Shown piece by piece: positions 13,501-28,500 of a stretch of DNA of 64,000 bases (its first letter is position 1; each line of letters opens with the position of its first letter). Origin of the DNA: Heloderma charlesbogerti (Eukaryota > Chordata > Lepidosauria > Squamata > Helodermatidae). The notes beneath the pieces were generated by a model. The model ran no database searches, was not told the origin of the DNA, and was given only the letters and a program-made list of their open reading frames with translations. The stretch covers positions 1,488,001 to 1,552,000 of the forward strand of contig JANEZZ010000404.1 in the NCBI GenBank assembly GCA_026122225.1, written 5' to 3'. The position numbers and the translations under genes were made by a program.

Positions 13501-16500
13501 AGAAAAAACTGGGTGGGATGTCACAGGAGGGGCTGAGGCAGCCTCCTTGACACCCTCTGGCCTGCTGGCTTGGTCCGGGGGGTGTGTGTGTGCGCTATCT
13601 GGCCCCTGGATCAAAGTAGTTGCCCATCCCTGATTTAGAGTAACATCCCCAGAGGCAATGCTGTTGCAGCTATCAGCCCCCACCCCAAGACTTACCACCA
13701 ATAATGAGCCACCACCACCAGGTGCAGCCAAGTGCAAGGGGGAGGCTATTGGCTCTCCTTCTTCAACCCCTTCATGCTTGTTCATGGGCTTATCCATTAC
13801 AATGCTGCCATCAGTGCTAAGTAAGCCTATGAGTGAGCTGGTGGCCACCTCTCCCCTCCCCCTTATAGGGTTACCTGGTGGTAGCATTGTAAGGGGAGCT
13901 GAGCAGCAACTTTGCTCCTGTTCCACTATGGTCCGCCACCACTTGTTGAGCCTGGAAGGGCGTGACTGCTCATGCGAGGAGGTGGCTGACAGCTAATCCA
14001 CCCCCTCCAGAGGGTGAGGGACAAAGCTGGTGGCTGCAGCTGCGCTGGTGTCAGAGGTCTCAAATAGCACCGGTTTGCGATGAGGGGACCTACTTAAGGC
14101 AGCCTACCAAGGCGCCCCCCCCGCCCCATTTGGATGAGGTCCTGTATATCATGTTCAAGAAATTTGCCGGGGAAGGGTGTTAAACCTCTTTTTTTTAAAA
14201 AAAACTGCAAACTGTAAATGGTGTCTTGCAAAATAAATCCTTCACCTATTTGCCTGAAATTTGGCAAATTTTATCCCCTCAGAAGGGGCTATTATGCTTT
14301 CAAATTTAATCCAATTCTGATTTCCCCATTATAGTCAGCCAACAACACATCTGAGGCTTTGGAAAACAAGACGAGGTGAAGCATGATGTCAATCCAAGGC
14401 GAGGTGACCCCCCTATGCAAATATTCTTTCTTTGCACAGCATTACCAAATACCTCAGTATCATTTTTGTTTGGCATCTTCAACCCATCCACTTCATCCTT
14501 TAAATCTAAAGGTGGAGAAAGAATTAAAAAACAGGACTATGGCAAGAGACATATAGCACAACAGCATTAGTGTAATGCAAATAATTTTGCTGCACATTAC
14601 AAAGCTTTGGCTAGAATGGGTATTTACCGAACCCAACAACTAGAGTTGTGAAAATCTATTTTATGTATAGACTAGCTGATAGACCCAGTGTTGCCCAGGA
14701 TGTAAAATTGTCATAGGCACTATTTGTTAGAAACACATTAAGGTAGGTTTACGCTTCTCGGAAAGGCTCCATAAGAAAGGTGAAAAGGAAAATTGGGATT
14801 TTTTGTTTATATATTATTTTTTTTAAAAAAATCTTATAAAGAGGACACAACACAATTTTCGCTTATTGTTACAAACTAATTCTGGAAGGTATAACTTATG
14901 TGGGAAGAACATGGAGATTCCCAAGCAGCATGATGGGTGACATGATGGCGATGGCACCAACAACTATGGACCTAAAGTTAAATATTAGGAAAGTAGAAGT
15001 TCATTGTAAGGCTTGTTTATAAACAACATTTGTTGTTTTACCAGTTGGAGCAAAGATATACAACTGATTCAGGGAACCCACTCTAGAACACGCAACATAT
15101 AACTGTCCATGGGAGAAACACAGAGAATAAAACCCCAAGTCTCCACTCCACTGTGTCATCCCAGCCCCTCAGACAGGTGAGCACACACTGCACCACATTT
15201 CACATTAGTGTTAATTACACACTACTAACAGATACATCTGGCATTGAAAGGGGTAAAGATATTTAACACTAACTTGCTTGCTCTCTGGATATTGCAGGAA
15301 GAGGGGAGAGAAACTAAATGCTCTGCACAGTCAGAAAAGAAACCATGAGTAAAAGGGAGGGAACAAACGGTGGCCAGCCAATCCAAGGTGAAGGAAGTCA
15401 GAGTGAATGGGAGAGAGACCAATAAAGTGAAAGATGGACAATAGGATGACTCATAGCTGAAATCAGAAACCTGGCCTGTACCATGATTGACAGGGTGTAC
15501 TTGTTAGTAAGGGAATGTATAAACTAAGTAATAATGCAACCCAGTGACTCCTGTCATACACTCTGGCAAGTGAGAATGTGAAGTAAAAGGGGCAGCAACT
15601 GTAGGGACCAAATGGCAGGCTCAGTGGGCCCCTACAGTGCGATTACATCCAGGCGAGCTCCCCCTTATTCCTTGCGTTACATACAGCCCTGCAGCCAGCC
15701 ACAAACACACACACAATTTTTGACATACATACATATATATATGATGTATTAATTTATTTAACATTACATTTATATCCCGCTGTTTTATCTCTTGCTAGGA
15801 ACCCAAAGTCCTCCTCCTCCCCATTTTATCCTCACAATAATTCTGAGGGAGGTTAGGCTGAGAGTCAGCGACTGGCCCAAAGTGAGATAGTGAGCTTCAT
15901 GGCTGAGCGAGGACTACAACCCAGATCTCAAGTCCCAGTCCAACACTCTAACCACTATACCACACTCCCTCTTGCATGGCAAATATTTCAAGAACACTAC
16001 AAAATTACCTTTCAAAAGTTTCTGTACTAGTTCAGCAGCTGATTTTCTTCCTAAAGGTTTAGGCCAATCAGTCATGCTAGTCTTCAAGCTTTCACCCAAA
16101 CTCTAGCAAAGCCACAAAAATAAAAATACATAAATCCAGAACTACATGTTATGTTCCAGCATACAGTACAGTATACATCAGCATTGGAAATGTCACAGCT
16201 ATACTTACAAGGAGGAACTGCAGTTCCCTGTTCAGCTCATAGACAGAACTCAAGGGGCTCCCAGATGCCATCTGAACCTTCTGAAAGTTCCAAAAATAAG
16301 AGTATTGATGGGGAACAGATTTTTGTCAGATCCCATGAGGACTAATAATAAAGAGCCTTGTGTCACCGTAGACTAACAAACTCATTCTGGCATAAGTTTT
16401 CATAGACAGAGTATGGCTCTGTGGGGCTACATAGCGGATAGGTAGACATGCGATTGTGTGCACATGCACAAGATTGCCAATAAAAAATATTTTTAAAATT

Positions 16501-19500
16501 ACATCCCCATTTGCACAAATTTAAAAACCCGAAAAAAGATCAGATTTGTACAAATTGCCACCATTAACAACAACACGGAATCCACGTATTGGATCGACTC
16601 ACTACAGATCACGTTGATGCCAGCAGGGGGGAAACAGTTTGCCAGGGCCGAACCAGTAAAACCTGTCAAGATTTCACCCCCAAAATTGAATTCTCATATA
16701 TCCCTAAGCACTGTTCAGCTGGGCAGATGAGCCACCTGCTAAAAATACTCTCTTGTCTGGACTGAGCTTCAGTTTATTGGCCCTCATCCAGTCCATTACC
16801 TTGTGCAGACACTGATTCAGTATATCCACTGCCTCACCTGGGTTAGGTGAAAATGAGTGGTAAAGCTAGGTGACATCTGTATATTGATGACAGCTCAGCC
16901 CATATCCCTGGACACACACCCCCTCCAGTGGTTTTATGAAGATGTTGAACAGCATGGGGAACAAGAACGAGCCCTGTGGAGCCCCATGACTTAACTGCCA
17001 TAGAACAACACCTACTGGAAACAGCCATTCAAGTAGGAATGGAATCACTGTAACACAGTGCCCCCAACTCCCAACACTGACAGCCAGTCCAGAAGGATAC
17101 CATGGTCGATGGTACTGAAAGCCACTGAGGCTGAGCAAAAGCAATAGTTATACTCCCCCTGTCCTTCTTGATAAAGGTCATTCATAAGGGCAACTAAGGG
17201 TGAATCAGTCCCCAAACCAGGCTTGAACTCAGACTGAAATGGGTCTAGCCTGGTCAGCTCCGTGTTCCATAGTGACCAGGATTTTGACAAGAGCACCAGC
17301 CATACCAGCTGGAACAAGAACACACACATGTCCTTTGGAAGCCACTAGGATCTGGGTGCAGACCAGTCTAATAGGCCCCCTACCCTTGCAGAAGAGAAAA
17401 CTTGCTGCAAGTCTAAACTTCAACAGGTAGTATCTGACAATGACAAAGGGGTAGATGTTAAATTTTCAGGTTAAATCTTCCTGCCCAACGGAGAAAACCA
17501 AATTTAGAGTGTGATCTGCTACATTGGGCTGATGATATATTGGGACTGCTCCGAGGTTGTCATGGTGTCTGTGGAGCCCCAAGCAACACCAGATTGGACA
17601 GCCCCAACATGGGTGTTGTTGTCCCCCCAGGACAATCATCCTGGGAGTCCTAAGCACCAAGTCTGAGCTCATCTCTGTCAGCTCAGGCAGGGAGATTGCT
17701 GGACAACGGGATGGGTGGTACACTAGCAGATTCCCTAATCTGTCACAGATTCCAACACCAGATACAAACACTAAAAACTGGTACTCAGGTAGCCTGGAGG
17801 TGGAATCCCTATAGACCAGTGGTCCCCAACCTTTTTGGCACCAGAGACCGGTTTCGTGGAAGACAATTTTTCCACGGACCGGGGGAGAGGGATGGTTTTG
17901 CTGGCAGACTTGTGGACACCATTTGCATCCCTGTTCTTTGCAATAATAGGCTACATAAAGATTTACGTAGCCTATTAGTTGAAGAACGCGGACACCATTT
18001 GCATCCCAGTGGCCGGAGCCAGCCGGCAGCTCTGCGGACAAGCTGTGGAGCGGAGCCGGCCGGGGAGGATTCCGGGGGTGCGTGGGAGGGACGGATAGCC
18101 CCCCCCCATGGACCCAAGGTAAGGGGGTTTCGCACACCCCTATGGCCCGGTTCCGAACAGGCCACGGACCAGTACCGCTCCATGGCCTGGGGGATGGGGA
18201 CCCCTGCTGCAGACCACAACCCCTCCTTGAGTGGGCGCTAATGCAGTACCAAGTACTAAGACAGGCATAACTGTGTCAAGATTGAGCTCAGGCCCTCTTT
18301 TTTGGTTTCGAACTCTGATTCAGATTTGGAGCCAGAGTTAGGAGACCAGCAGACACAGGGTGTGGGGGAGGAAATGCCCCAAGACTCCTCAGGAGCCAGT
18401 GAAGAACTTTCCCAGGAGCTTATTGAGGAGTAGGGCAAGGCTCAGAGACTATCTTCCCCCCTCCTTGTGGAGACCCAGGTGCTGTCGGAGAGGGAGTGAG
18501 TTTCGGGGTTGACAGATGCCAGAACTCACCGCAGAGTTAAGCAGGTGGAGTTGAGAAGAAGTGGTGGGAGACATCCCACTGGATTGGCTGCCTGTCAGAC
18601 CTTTGGTCAGGAGGATCCTCCCTGAAGACAGGAGCTCAGAAAAAGCCAGCCAAATATGGTGAGAAACCTGTCTGGAGCTGAAAAAGCAACTAACAGCACA
18701 ATCCTATGCATGTTGAGAAAGAAAAAAGTCCTACAGCTCCCAGCATTCCGTAGCCAGCCATGGCTGGCTAGGGAATGCTGGGAGTTGTAGGACTTTTTTT
18801 GCTATCTCAACATGCATAGGACTGTGCCCTTAGTTGCTTTCAGCAGCTCTCTTACCAAAAGATTTACCTGGCAAATTAGGCTTAGAGGACCTCTAAGCTT
18901 TTGTAGTCACTGCAGAGGTGGACAGGTGCTATTAGCTGAACCAAGAGTTTGTGGATTACAGTGAGTCTCTGCTGCCTCATTACTCAGCAGGAGGCATTAG
19001 CATCCATGACAACCTGGATAAGACTAATTCCCCGCCGTTCACCCACCCAGGTGTTGGTTATATATGTCAGGTCAGCCCCCTCATTCACAATATAATCATG
19101 GATGAGTGAGGTCTTATTCTGGACTTACCCAGCAGTACCGTAAGACCCAGGGGCAACCTGGTAGAACAACCAGGGGCTACCTGGTTTGGGTTGGGGGACA
19201 CACACCAGAAAAGCAAATGGGTGTAAGATGTCTGATCTTCTTTCTACTCAACTGGCATGTTAACCCCACCAATGCCATACCTGCCTCTGCTTGCAATCAC
19301 TCTGATTTGTGTGCACTCCCCCTCCAAATTATCCACAGCATCTCCCAGGCACATATTAATACCAGCTACACAACCCCAGCCAGGAATATCTCCACTCCAA
19401 AAAACTAGGGCCTTCTGGCGAGATGTCACCAATGTGGAGATGGGGCTCTCTGGCTGGCTGAGTTGATCTGGCCACCACTGGAATACTACAGGCTTTAGTA

Positions 19501-22500
19501 TAGGGGTAGTGAGGAGCAGGCGCTATATTGTAATAAAAACAGGCCTCACCTGCCCTCATCTGCCAAGCTATCAAAGTCCTGTGCTGTTGAGGGGGAAGCC
19601 ACATCACCTAGCCAAAAATGACCCCACTTGAAAAGTCTAGAGCCTCCCTGCCAGATGTTGCCATATGCAGAAGAGGGGGGGCCCTGCCTAAGATATTCCA
19701 GCTGCTGCTGAAAGCATGCTTTCTCTCCCAACTCTTGATGTTCTGGCCTCTCTCCACAGAGGAAGAGCCCTTTGGCTTGAAATACCTGTAGAAAGTGGGA
19801 AGGAAACAAACTCTCAAGACCTGTTCCCACCTGCACTCCTTCCTCACTCAATGTCCCAGGCAAACGTTCCCAAACAATTTATGGAGTTTCACATTTATAT
19901 ACAGTATGTATGGTGGGAAGGTGGGGTGGGGGGAGAATGTAAACAGTGTGGTCAGAAGAAAATTAAATGCAGAAAATACCGACAGTGACAATCACATTAT
20001 TAACAGTGGTCATTCACAGTAAAGTTGCTGCTGATAACACAAACATCCTGGCACTAGGTAAGTCAAGTAACACATGTAGTGTGATAAAAATCCTTTACCT
20101 TGATGCAAGCTTCTGGCACTAGAATTGAACCTAATGATGAATTCCAACTCAGCATTCTCTCCCTGTAATCTCCTTTTAAAGTTTCTTTGTTCCACAATGG
20201 CCACTTTAAGATCAGTGACAGTCCTGAGAAGCTGAAATGTTCTCCCACTGGTTTTAAAATATTGACATCAATGTCAGATTTGTGTCCTTTTATTCGTTTT
20301 CATAGAGACTGGCCTGTTTGCCTTATGTAAAAGGCTAAAGGGCATTGCTGATGGAAGATGGCATGTTACATTGGAATATAAACAAGTGAATGATTCCTTA
20401 AGGTTTTGGGTGATATTATTAGGCCCTGTAATATTGTCTCCAAAGTAGATATGGGGACAGAGCTGGCATCTGGGTTTGCTGAAGAGTCTGGCCCTTATGT
20501 TTGTATCCTTGATATATGGCCTGTTGTTGCTAGTGAGTAGCTGTTTTTTTTTGGGGGGGGGGGAGTACAGGCCTACCACTCAAGCCCTGTTGAGAGGGTA
20601 GTGCCATTGTCCTGAATGGGCTTTAGTTCATTGTTATGCTTGAGTAGTTTTCGCTGGGTACGGTATGTAACAATAAATGGTGTTCTACTGCTTTGTTTTC
20701 TGAGTCTGTCCTATAATAGATTGCCTCCTGCCCTATAAAGTATATATAACTCTGAAATTATATATAAACTCTCATGCCTCTGATGAAGTGGGCTATAGTC
20801 CATGAATGCTTATGCCAGAGTAAGGGCGTAATCCTATCCAGATAGGCGGCTGCCTCCGAACTCGGAGGCAACCACCTATCCAAAGCAGGGTAGGAGAAGC
20901 ACGGAGGGGACCGTTCCCTCTGAGCTTCTCCTGCCCTGCATTTTTGGCTAGACAGCCAACTTCTAGCTACAGAAAGGCTGAGCGGGGGAGGAGGCTGCTG
21001 TATGACACATTGGATGTGTCATACAGGCATTTCAGCCCTCCTCGCCCCGGAACACCTTTTTATTTATTTATTAAATTTATTAATCACCCAGCCACTCTGG
21101 GTGATGTACAACAATAAAAACAGTTAATACAATAAAATTCAACATTAAAAACATCACATTTCCAAAATTACCCTAGCCCACCCCAAATGTGTGCCTGAAC
21201 CACGTTTTTAATGCGTGGAGTTCCTTAGGGAAGGAGTTCCACAGAGTGGGGGCCACCACAGAGAAGGCCCTGTCCCTTGTCCTCACCAGCCTAGCTGTCC
21301 TGGCTGATGGGACAGAGAGAAGGCTATCTGAAGCTTATCTTGTTAAGCGGCCTGTCTGTGTTTCTGGAGGCGCTCCTTGAGATAGGCTGGGCAGGATTTT
21401 AAAGGTCAAAACCAACACCTTGAATTTGGCCCAGAAAACAACTGGTAGCCAGTGCAGCTCCTTCACCACTGGAGTGATGTGATCTCACCAGTGGCTGCCT
21501 TTAATCAGGCGAGCCGCCACGTTCTGTACCAGCTGCAGTTTCCGAACCATCTTCAAGGGTAACCCCACGTAGAGCGCATCACAGTAGTCTAAACAAGAGG
21601 AGATCAGAGCATGTACTACCGATGGGAGCAGATGGTCGCGAAGGTAGGGGCTCAGCTGCTGTATCTGATGGAGTTGGTACAGCGCTGTCTGGCTCACAGC
21701 TGACACCTGAGCCTCCAAAATGACCCCCAGGCTGCGGACCTGGTTTTTCAAGGGTAGCCGTACCCCATTCAACACCAGGTCAACATCCCCCAGCCTCCTC
21801 TTGTCTCCCACCAGAAGTACCTCGGTCTTGTCAGGGTTCAGCTTCAGCTTGTTCCTCCCCATCCAGCCACTCACTGTCTCCAGACATTTGGACAGGGATT
21901 CTACAGCCAATCTTGGTGAAGATTTGAACGAGAGGTAGAGCTGCATGTCATCCGCATACTGATGACACCGCACCCCAAACCTCCTGATGATAGCCCCCAG
22001 AGGCTTCATATAGATGTTAAATAGCATCGGGGAGAGGATGGAATGCTGTGGCACCCCACAAGTGAGCGGCCATGGGTCTAAAACCTCCTTTCCCAGCGCT
22101 ACCCTCTGGTACCTGCCGGAGAGGAAGGACCGGAACCACCGTAATACGGTGTCTCTAATGCCTAACCCCTCCAGGCGGTCCAGGAGGATACTGTGGTCAG
22201 CAGCATCAAAGGCCGCTGAGAGGTCGAGGAGAACAAGGAAGGAGCATTCACCCCTATCCAGAGCCCTCCTCATATCATCCACCAAGGTGACCAAGGCCAT
22301 TTCTGTCCTATGCCCAGGCCTGAAGGCCGACTGAAATGGATCTAGATAATCGGCTTCTTCCAAGTGTGCCTTCAACTGCATCGCCACCACCCACTCAATC
22401 ACCTTGCTCAAAAATGGCAGATTCGAGACTGGGCGAAAGTTGTTCAGAACTTGGGGATCCAAGGAGGGCTTCTTTAAGAGTGGTCTTATCACTGCCTCCT

Positions 22501-25500
22501 TGAGGGCTGATGGCATCACTCCCTCCTCAAGGGAGGTGTTCACCACCGCCTTGATCCCCTCACCCAGTCTCTCTCTGCAGCTCATAATGAGCCAAAATGG
22601 GCAAGGATCAAGTAAGCAGGTGGTTGTTGGCCTTACAGATGAAAGCACCTTGTCCACTTCATCAGAAGGAAGAAGCTGGAACTGATCCCACAAAAACAGT
22701 GTGCCAGAGGCCGCTTCCTGCTCACTAACTGTATCTGCAGCGCATGAAATAACACTCAGCTGCTCCATGCTCCTCTTGTGAGCGTGGAGTGCAGGGCCGT
22801 TTTAAGCTGCCTCAGTGCGGAAGTTGCGGGAGGCCGGTTATCTGAGAAACGACCTCAGAGCGCAGGCGCCGAGGTCGGTTCCCAGAAAACAGGATATCCA
22901 ATGGCTGTCTAGCTGCTGTCTAGCAGCCATAGGATTGCTCCCTAAATGTACTGGTCTTTAAGGTGCCACCAGTTTTGCAACAGACTAACACAGCTATCCT
23001 CTGGAAATTGTTACATGAAGACTAATAAATCAGTATTACTGGTTTAAACTGTTCACAATTAAATGACACTGAATTAGCAGCATAGTTTCACTATTCTGCT
23101 ACAACAGGCATTTTCCTTACCAGTGTAGCAACAGAAGTGAGGGGAGGTGTCTGCAGCAACTTTATTACAGTGTTCCAAGCAAAGTCAGCATATATATTTC
23201 TTTCCAAGGGAATGAGGGTGTCCTCCAGAGAGAGGGAGTCCAATGAAGTAGCGTCAAGGAACTCATAACAGGCAAAGCCCTTTACTGTCAACTAGAATTA
23301 ACAGAATGTATAGTTGTAGCCTGCTATTACAAAGGCTCATAATTCAGATATTAAAACCAAACTAAAAGTGTTACCATAAAAATCCCATTAAGGCTGCAGT
23401 CCTAAACATACCTTATGTCTGAATAAACGCCTATAGGATTGCGCTGTAAATGTATACTTGGGGTGCCCACAGACACCTTTCTTGGTGCCCCGCCAGGCTT
23501 CCTGACCCTCCTGATATTTAAATTTGTTTTTATTTAAAAAAATGGTCTTGCTTTTAATCTGGGAGCCTGGGTGTGTTGCAAAATGACACACTGGCTTATA
23601 GCACCATCTTTACTTCCAGTAATGCCTTTGGGGCCCAGAGGCAGTCTTAGAAAATAAAAATGGTGGTCAACTGTGGCCCAGCAATTCTTTTTGAAGCTTG
23701 CCAAGCCTCCCAGGAAAAAGGAGGTACTCTGGGGGTGGAGGTGCACATCCTGGAGGTGCTACATGGTGGTAGGGGAGAACAAGGGGGTGATTTCCCTGTG
23801 CGCGTGCACATATATGTACGTTGCTTGTTTCTGTTTGATGGGGTGTTGGGCATTTTGTTTGCTTTTGTCTGGGTGAGTGATTTTGCTTGTGTGTGTTTCT
23901 CTGAGCATCACCAGTTTGCCCTCAATGAAATCAGTATTTTGTTGTGCCTTGTGGGGGCAAATATATGATTTGGCATCCAGGGCTCAGACCCCCCCACCTC
24001 TGCCTTGTACTCAGTTTCTTGTGTATGAAATGGGTGTTGGAGTAGAAAGCTCTGGGTTCAAAAGAGTGGCTGTGTGTTTTGGAGCTCAGACCTCACCTCA
24101 ACCTTATATTTAGGTTCTTAGGCAAGTTACTTTTCTTTTAGCCTCACCGGTTTGCCTTCTGGGAAGTGGGTGCTTTATGATTTCCAATGCCCACCACGGT
24201 GGCCATTTTGTGTGAGACCCATGACACTCTTTCAAAATTCCACCAGCCCAAAGGGTTGGCGGCCCCAGATATATACATTAAGTCAGGGGTATGCAACCTT
24301 GTTGGGCCATGGGCACATTTGGCAATTTGAGGAACTGTCCTGGGCACTGCCACAAAATTACTGCTATAGGAGGCATGGCAAAGGACAAATAATCTGCCCA
24401 AATGACTGAGTACAAGGCAAAGGTGGCATCTGGGCCCCAGCACACAAAACAACACCTTTGAACTCACAGTTTTCAGCACCAACAGAAACTTATTTTACAG
24501 CAATACTAGCTGCTACTAAGAAAATGTGTTTGTTTTTAAATGGGAGGGGTAGGGCACATTGGCCAGTGCCAAGAAAGGTATCCATGGGCGCACTGATATG
24601 TGCATGCACCACATTGCCTAACCCTGCATTAAGTCATAAAATATTTAGAGTTCCAAGGTACTAGCCTCAATTTTTGGAAGCTAGACACAAATTTTTTAGG
24701 CTTTAGCCCTGCGCTGGTTGTGTTCCAAGTACCAATACCAATCTTTTAGGAGCCTAGGCAATGATGAACTTCAGATTTTTCCAGCCCAGCACATTTTAAA
24801 ATGAGAAAAGTTGCAATATTTGTACAGGTGTGAATAAAAAACAAGAGAAACCTACATCAGAAGAGTGATGTCTCATTCTGTGAGACTCTTTCAGTTCTTC
24901 TAAGTCTGCAGAATAATTTTTACTTGACATTGGACCTGGAAAAAGAACTGGAATTTAGCAGGGCTAATCTAACTATCAAAGACTTTATGGAGTGATGTGT
25001 CAATTCCCCCTGCTCCATGCCCTCATGGAAAGATGCACACCCCTCACCTCTCTGATGTCAGGGAGGAGGGGCCATGGATCCAAAATGCTCCCAGCCATGC
25101 CCCAAATATGAAGAAGCATTTAGACAAGTCCTGGAGCTGATCTAAATTATTTTCCTCTACTGCTCTCAAAGGGAGGGAAATGGTTAACCCCCCCCTCCAA
25201 CTGAGGAAAAGTGGTAAATATTGCTCCTCCCACCATGCAGGCAGAAGCACAGCAGGTCTTTCGAAATGCCACTCCAACCCAAAAACAGGATTGCACCTTT
25301 AATAGTACATTCCCAAGGACCACCATTTGAGTTTAAAACACGCCTTCAGTTTCTCAGGAACTACAGTCAATTCTCTAAGCAGACTTTGCTTACGGAGCAA
25401 ATGTGCACAACCTACAGGGTTGCTGGTGCTTAAACAAAATTAAAACATTAATATATTTCCATTTTTTCCTCCCATCACTGAAATCTGATGAGGAGCTTGC

Positions 25501-28500
25501 TGAGATGTACCCTAATCAGGAGAAAACCTTACCACTGCAGGTAACTGTATAAAGATTGATTCCTGTAAGCTTGTTTCCAGCGCTGAGAGGCTCAGCTCCT
25601 AGCCAAATTGTTTGTTTCGGATCAGAGTGATCACATCGCACCCATAGTGGAGGAAGCAGTACTGTCTTGTTTATTTTTAAATGGTTCATGTTTGGATTTT
25701 GAGACAATGTGTAGAATGAAATCAGCTGCCTAGAAACAGATGCAAAGACATTGTTGTTGTTGTTCAGTAAGACTTGATAAATAATTGTCAAGAGTACAAT
25801 ATGAGAGGACTGCTAGTTAAATCCTTTCCATACCACACTGACTCAGTTTGTACCTGTTTTTCCTTAGTTACCCGCCAGTCATTAATTAGTTTTTCTTGGT
25901 TTGGCATAGCCTAATACTGCATGCTGAATTATAACATAGAATGATCCATATCAGAACCTAGTTGTCCAGTTAGACAAACAGATCTTGGCTTAATAAGCTG
26001 AAATATGCACAAGTCTTTCGCCCACGTGCGCTGTCCTCATGCTGCCCCTTCGCAGAGCACTGCAAATACTCAGGAAGTACCCAATCATCCGTAGTTTCCT
26101 GTTATGTCCAAACTGAAGCTATAGTTCTCAGGTCAGAACAAGCCAGGAACTGTCAAGTTGGCCTGCTATGGGCAAGTAATTAACAAAAAACAAGATAAAA
26201 CCTAGGATTAAACACACCTTGCTCTTGAAATTGGTAAAGCAAGTGGTGAAGAATTTGCTTTTGGGAAAGCCTCAGAAGTAGATGTGTCACCTATTTGCTG
26301 CTCTTCCAGTTTGTTGGTTTCTTCACATGGTCTCTATTAGAATAAGCAACTGTATCAGAATGACGACAATTCCCAGAAAAGTGCAAAATTTTGAACTACG
26401 TATACCCAACTTACCACTTTCTCTATAACAAACATCACACCACTTCTGTCCCAGAAGTTCTCCAAGGGATTCGTACATCCTTCACCAATCAAATAGCCTT
26501 GCATATCAGTCTGGCAGAAGAAAACAGTTTTGCTTTCATAGTGCAGTTTTTGGACAGGTAGAGAATAAGATTATATGATCTAATTCATTTAGATCACTAG
26601 TATTCAAGCAAGCGAATACAAGTCAGCCTCTTCTGCTGAATACCATCTCCCTTAACTGGTAGCTACCTTCCAAAATCTCAGGCTTATTTCTGTGGCTCTC
26701 TCACAGAACTTAACTTAGCGGTGATAGACAGTTGATCTTCCCACACAGAATGAAAAAATCCAAAATCCGTATTAGTGTAATACGTATTAGGTGACCAAAA
26801 GATCACCAAAACTGTGCAAGCTTTCATGATCTCCAGATCTCCATCAGGGAAGATGTTACAAAAAGCAGGTTGAGAGAGTGGTGGAAGGAAGGGAAAAAGG
26901 CTGACTTGTGTTGAAGTCATGGTGTCTGCATGATCACAATCTTGAGATGGAGCGGGGAAGGAGAGGTCTGCAGACGTTCAGATTAGGCTCTAGCAGGTCA
27001 TTTGATCCTCCATTTTTTAAAATAAAAAATCCAGCTGTTACTAAAAAAATGTCTCTATCTTGAGCAAAGCACACAGGATCCTTTGACAGTAGAAGGTATC
27101 ATAATGAAGATACTAAATTACATAGAATCCTTAATCACAACATAAGCATACCTTAACAATTAGGCTGATCAACTTTAAAACAAGCTCCAATATTTAATTA
27201 TATCATCATTTTCTAACAAAGCACAATCTCTTCAAGGCAAATTACACCAAAGCTGTATCTAAAGCTTGAGATAATTGACTATAGTGAAAATGAAAGAGGA
27301 AATCCATCTATATTTTCTTTACAAGGAGCTTTGCTAGGGTTCATTCCAACAACTGCTCAAATCTGCACCTTTCGAGGCACCCAATGAATTGGCTCTATAC
27401 CTGTTGTTCTTTTAGTGTGAGTTGACTTGTCATTTCAAATGACAGATACATTTCCCAGATTCAGAAAAGCTGTATTTTTAATGTTCACTAATCCAATATT
27501 TTGCTTCCCCTACCCCCTTTCCCTTTCCTGAATATCCATCTAAATAAAATGGCAGCTTAGCAACTACAGAGACAGGAACCCAAAGATTTCAATTATTTCT
27601 GTAAAACAGAATGGTTACTTGGAAGAAATTATACATACATACCTCAAAGGTACATGGTCCTTTGCTGATATTCTTCTTTCCTTCCTCATATAGTCTGAAA
27701 CATAATAATTTGCTGAATGATTTTCTGAACAAACTTCAACAGAAATATTTGAAGGCCTGGTTAACCATTTCTGGTTAACTTTCAGAAAATAAACATTGCT
27801 AAAACTATAATCTGGCATTATACACGCACCACCTCAGTCACGGTCCTTTTAACAACAAAGAGAAATCTAGGACAAAATAGGACAAAAAGTTTTACCCACT
27901 TAATTTCTGGCTGTCAGGCTTTTATTAAAGTAACAGGGTAAGAACCAGGAAAAAAAACAGTGGCAACCCTAGACCACTCTCTTGCCTAGGCGCCAGCACA
28001 TGTTTTATCCTCACTGCCAACAGCGCCTCCAAATGCAACAGAAGACAGAATAGCAGCTATACACTTCCATGGAAGGAATAAAGAGGTAGCTTTGGGGATA
28101 CCACTGGATGCAGGCCACCATGCCCCAGACACTGAGAATCAAACCCAGCTTCACCCCTTCATTTGCTTAGCCCAACCTGTGTTCCACAGCTTGGTTAATC
28201 AGTGGTATGCAGAAAGTAGACTGGACCTGTAGCCAATTTTCAGCAAACCACCTAGTACCTGCAGGTTATAGAGATTCTTGTAGTGTATGCTGGACTAAGC
28301 AGCCCCTGATCTCATCGAACAAGGCACTGGCTACATCCTTAAACAAGAGTGCAAATGCAAGGTCACTCAGCACAAATTAGGAGTGGTCTGTACATGCTGC
28401 AGAACAAAATGGGAGAATGGATTACCACTTGAGATGGTAGTGCCATTTTTTAACACTGCTCTAACAGAAAGTCAGCTCAACAAGCAAGAGGGTGGCCTAG

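Noticed and set aside
13186..13926. 246-codon minus-strand frame
   Set aside because: It runs through a hAT-like element and its flanks, is low-complexity and has no recognisable domain.
21485..22768. 427-codon host gene on the minus strand
   Set aside because: It is a LINE reverse transcriptase (motifs A, B and YADD) with an L2-type tail.
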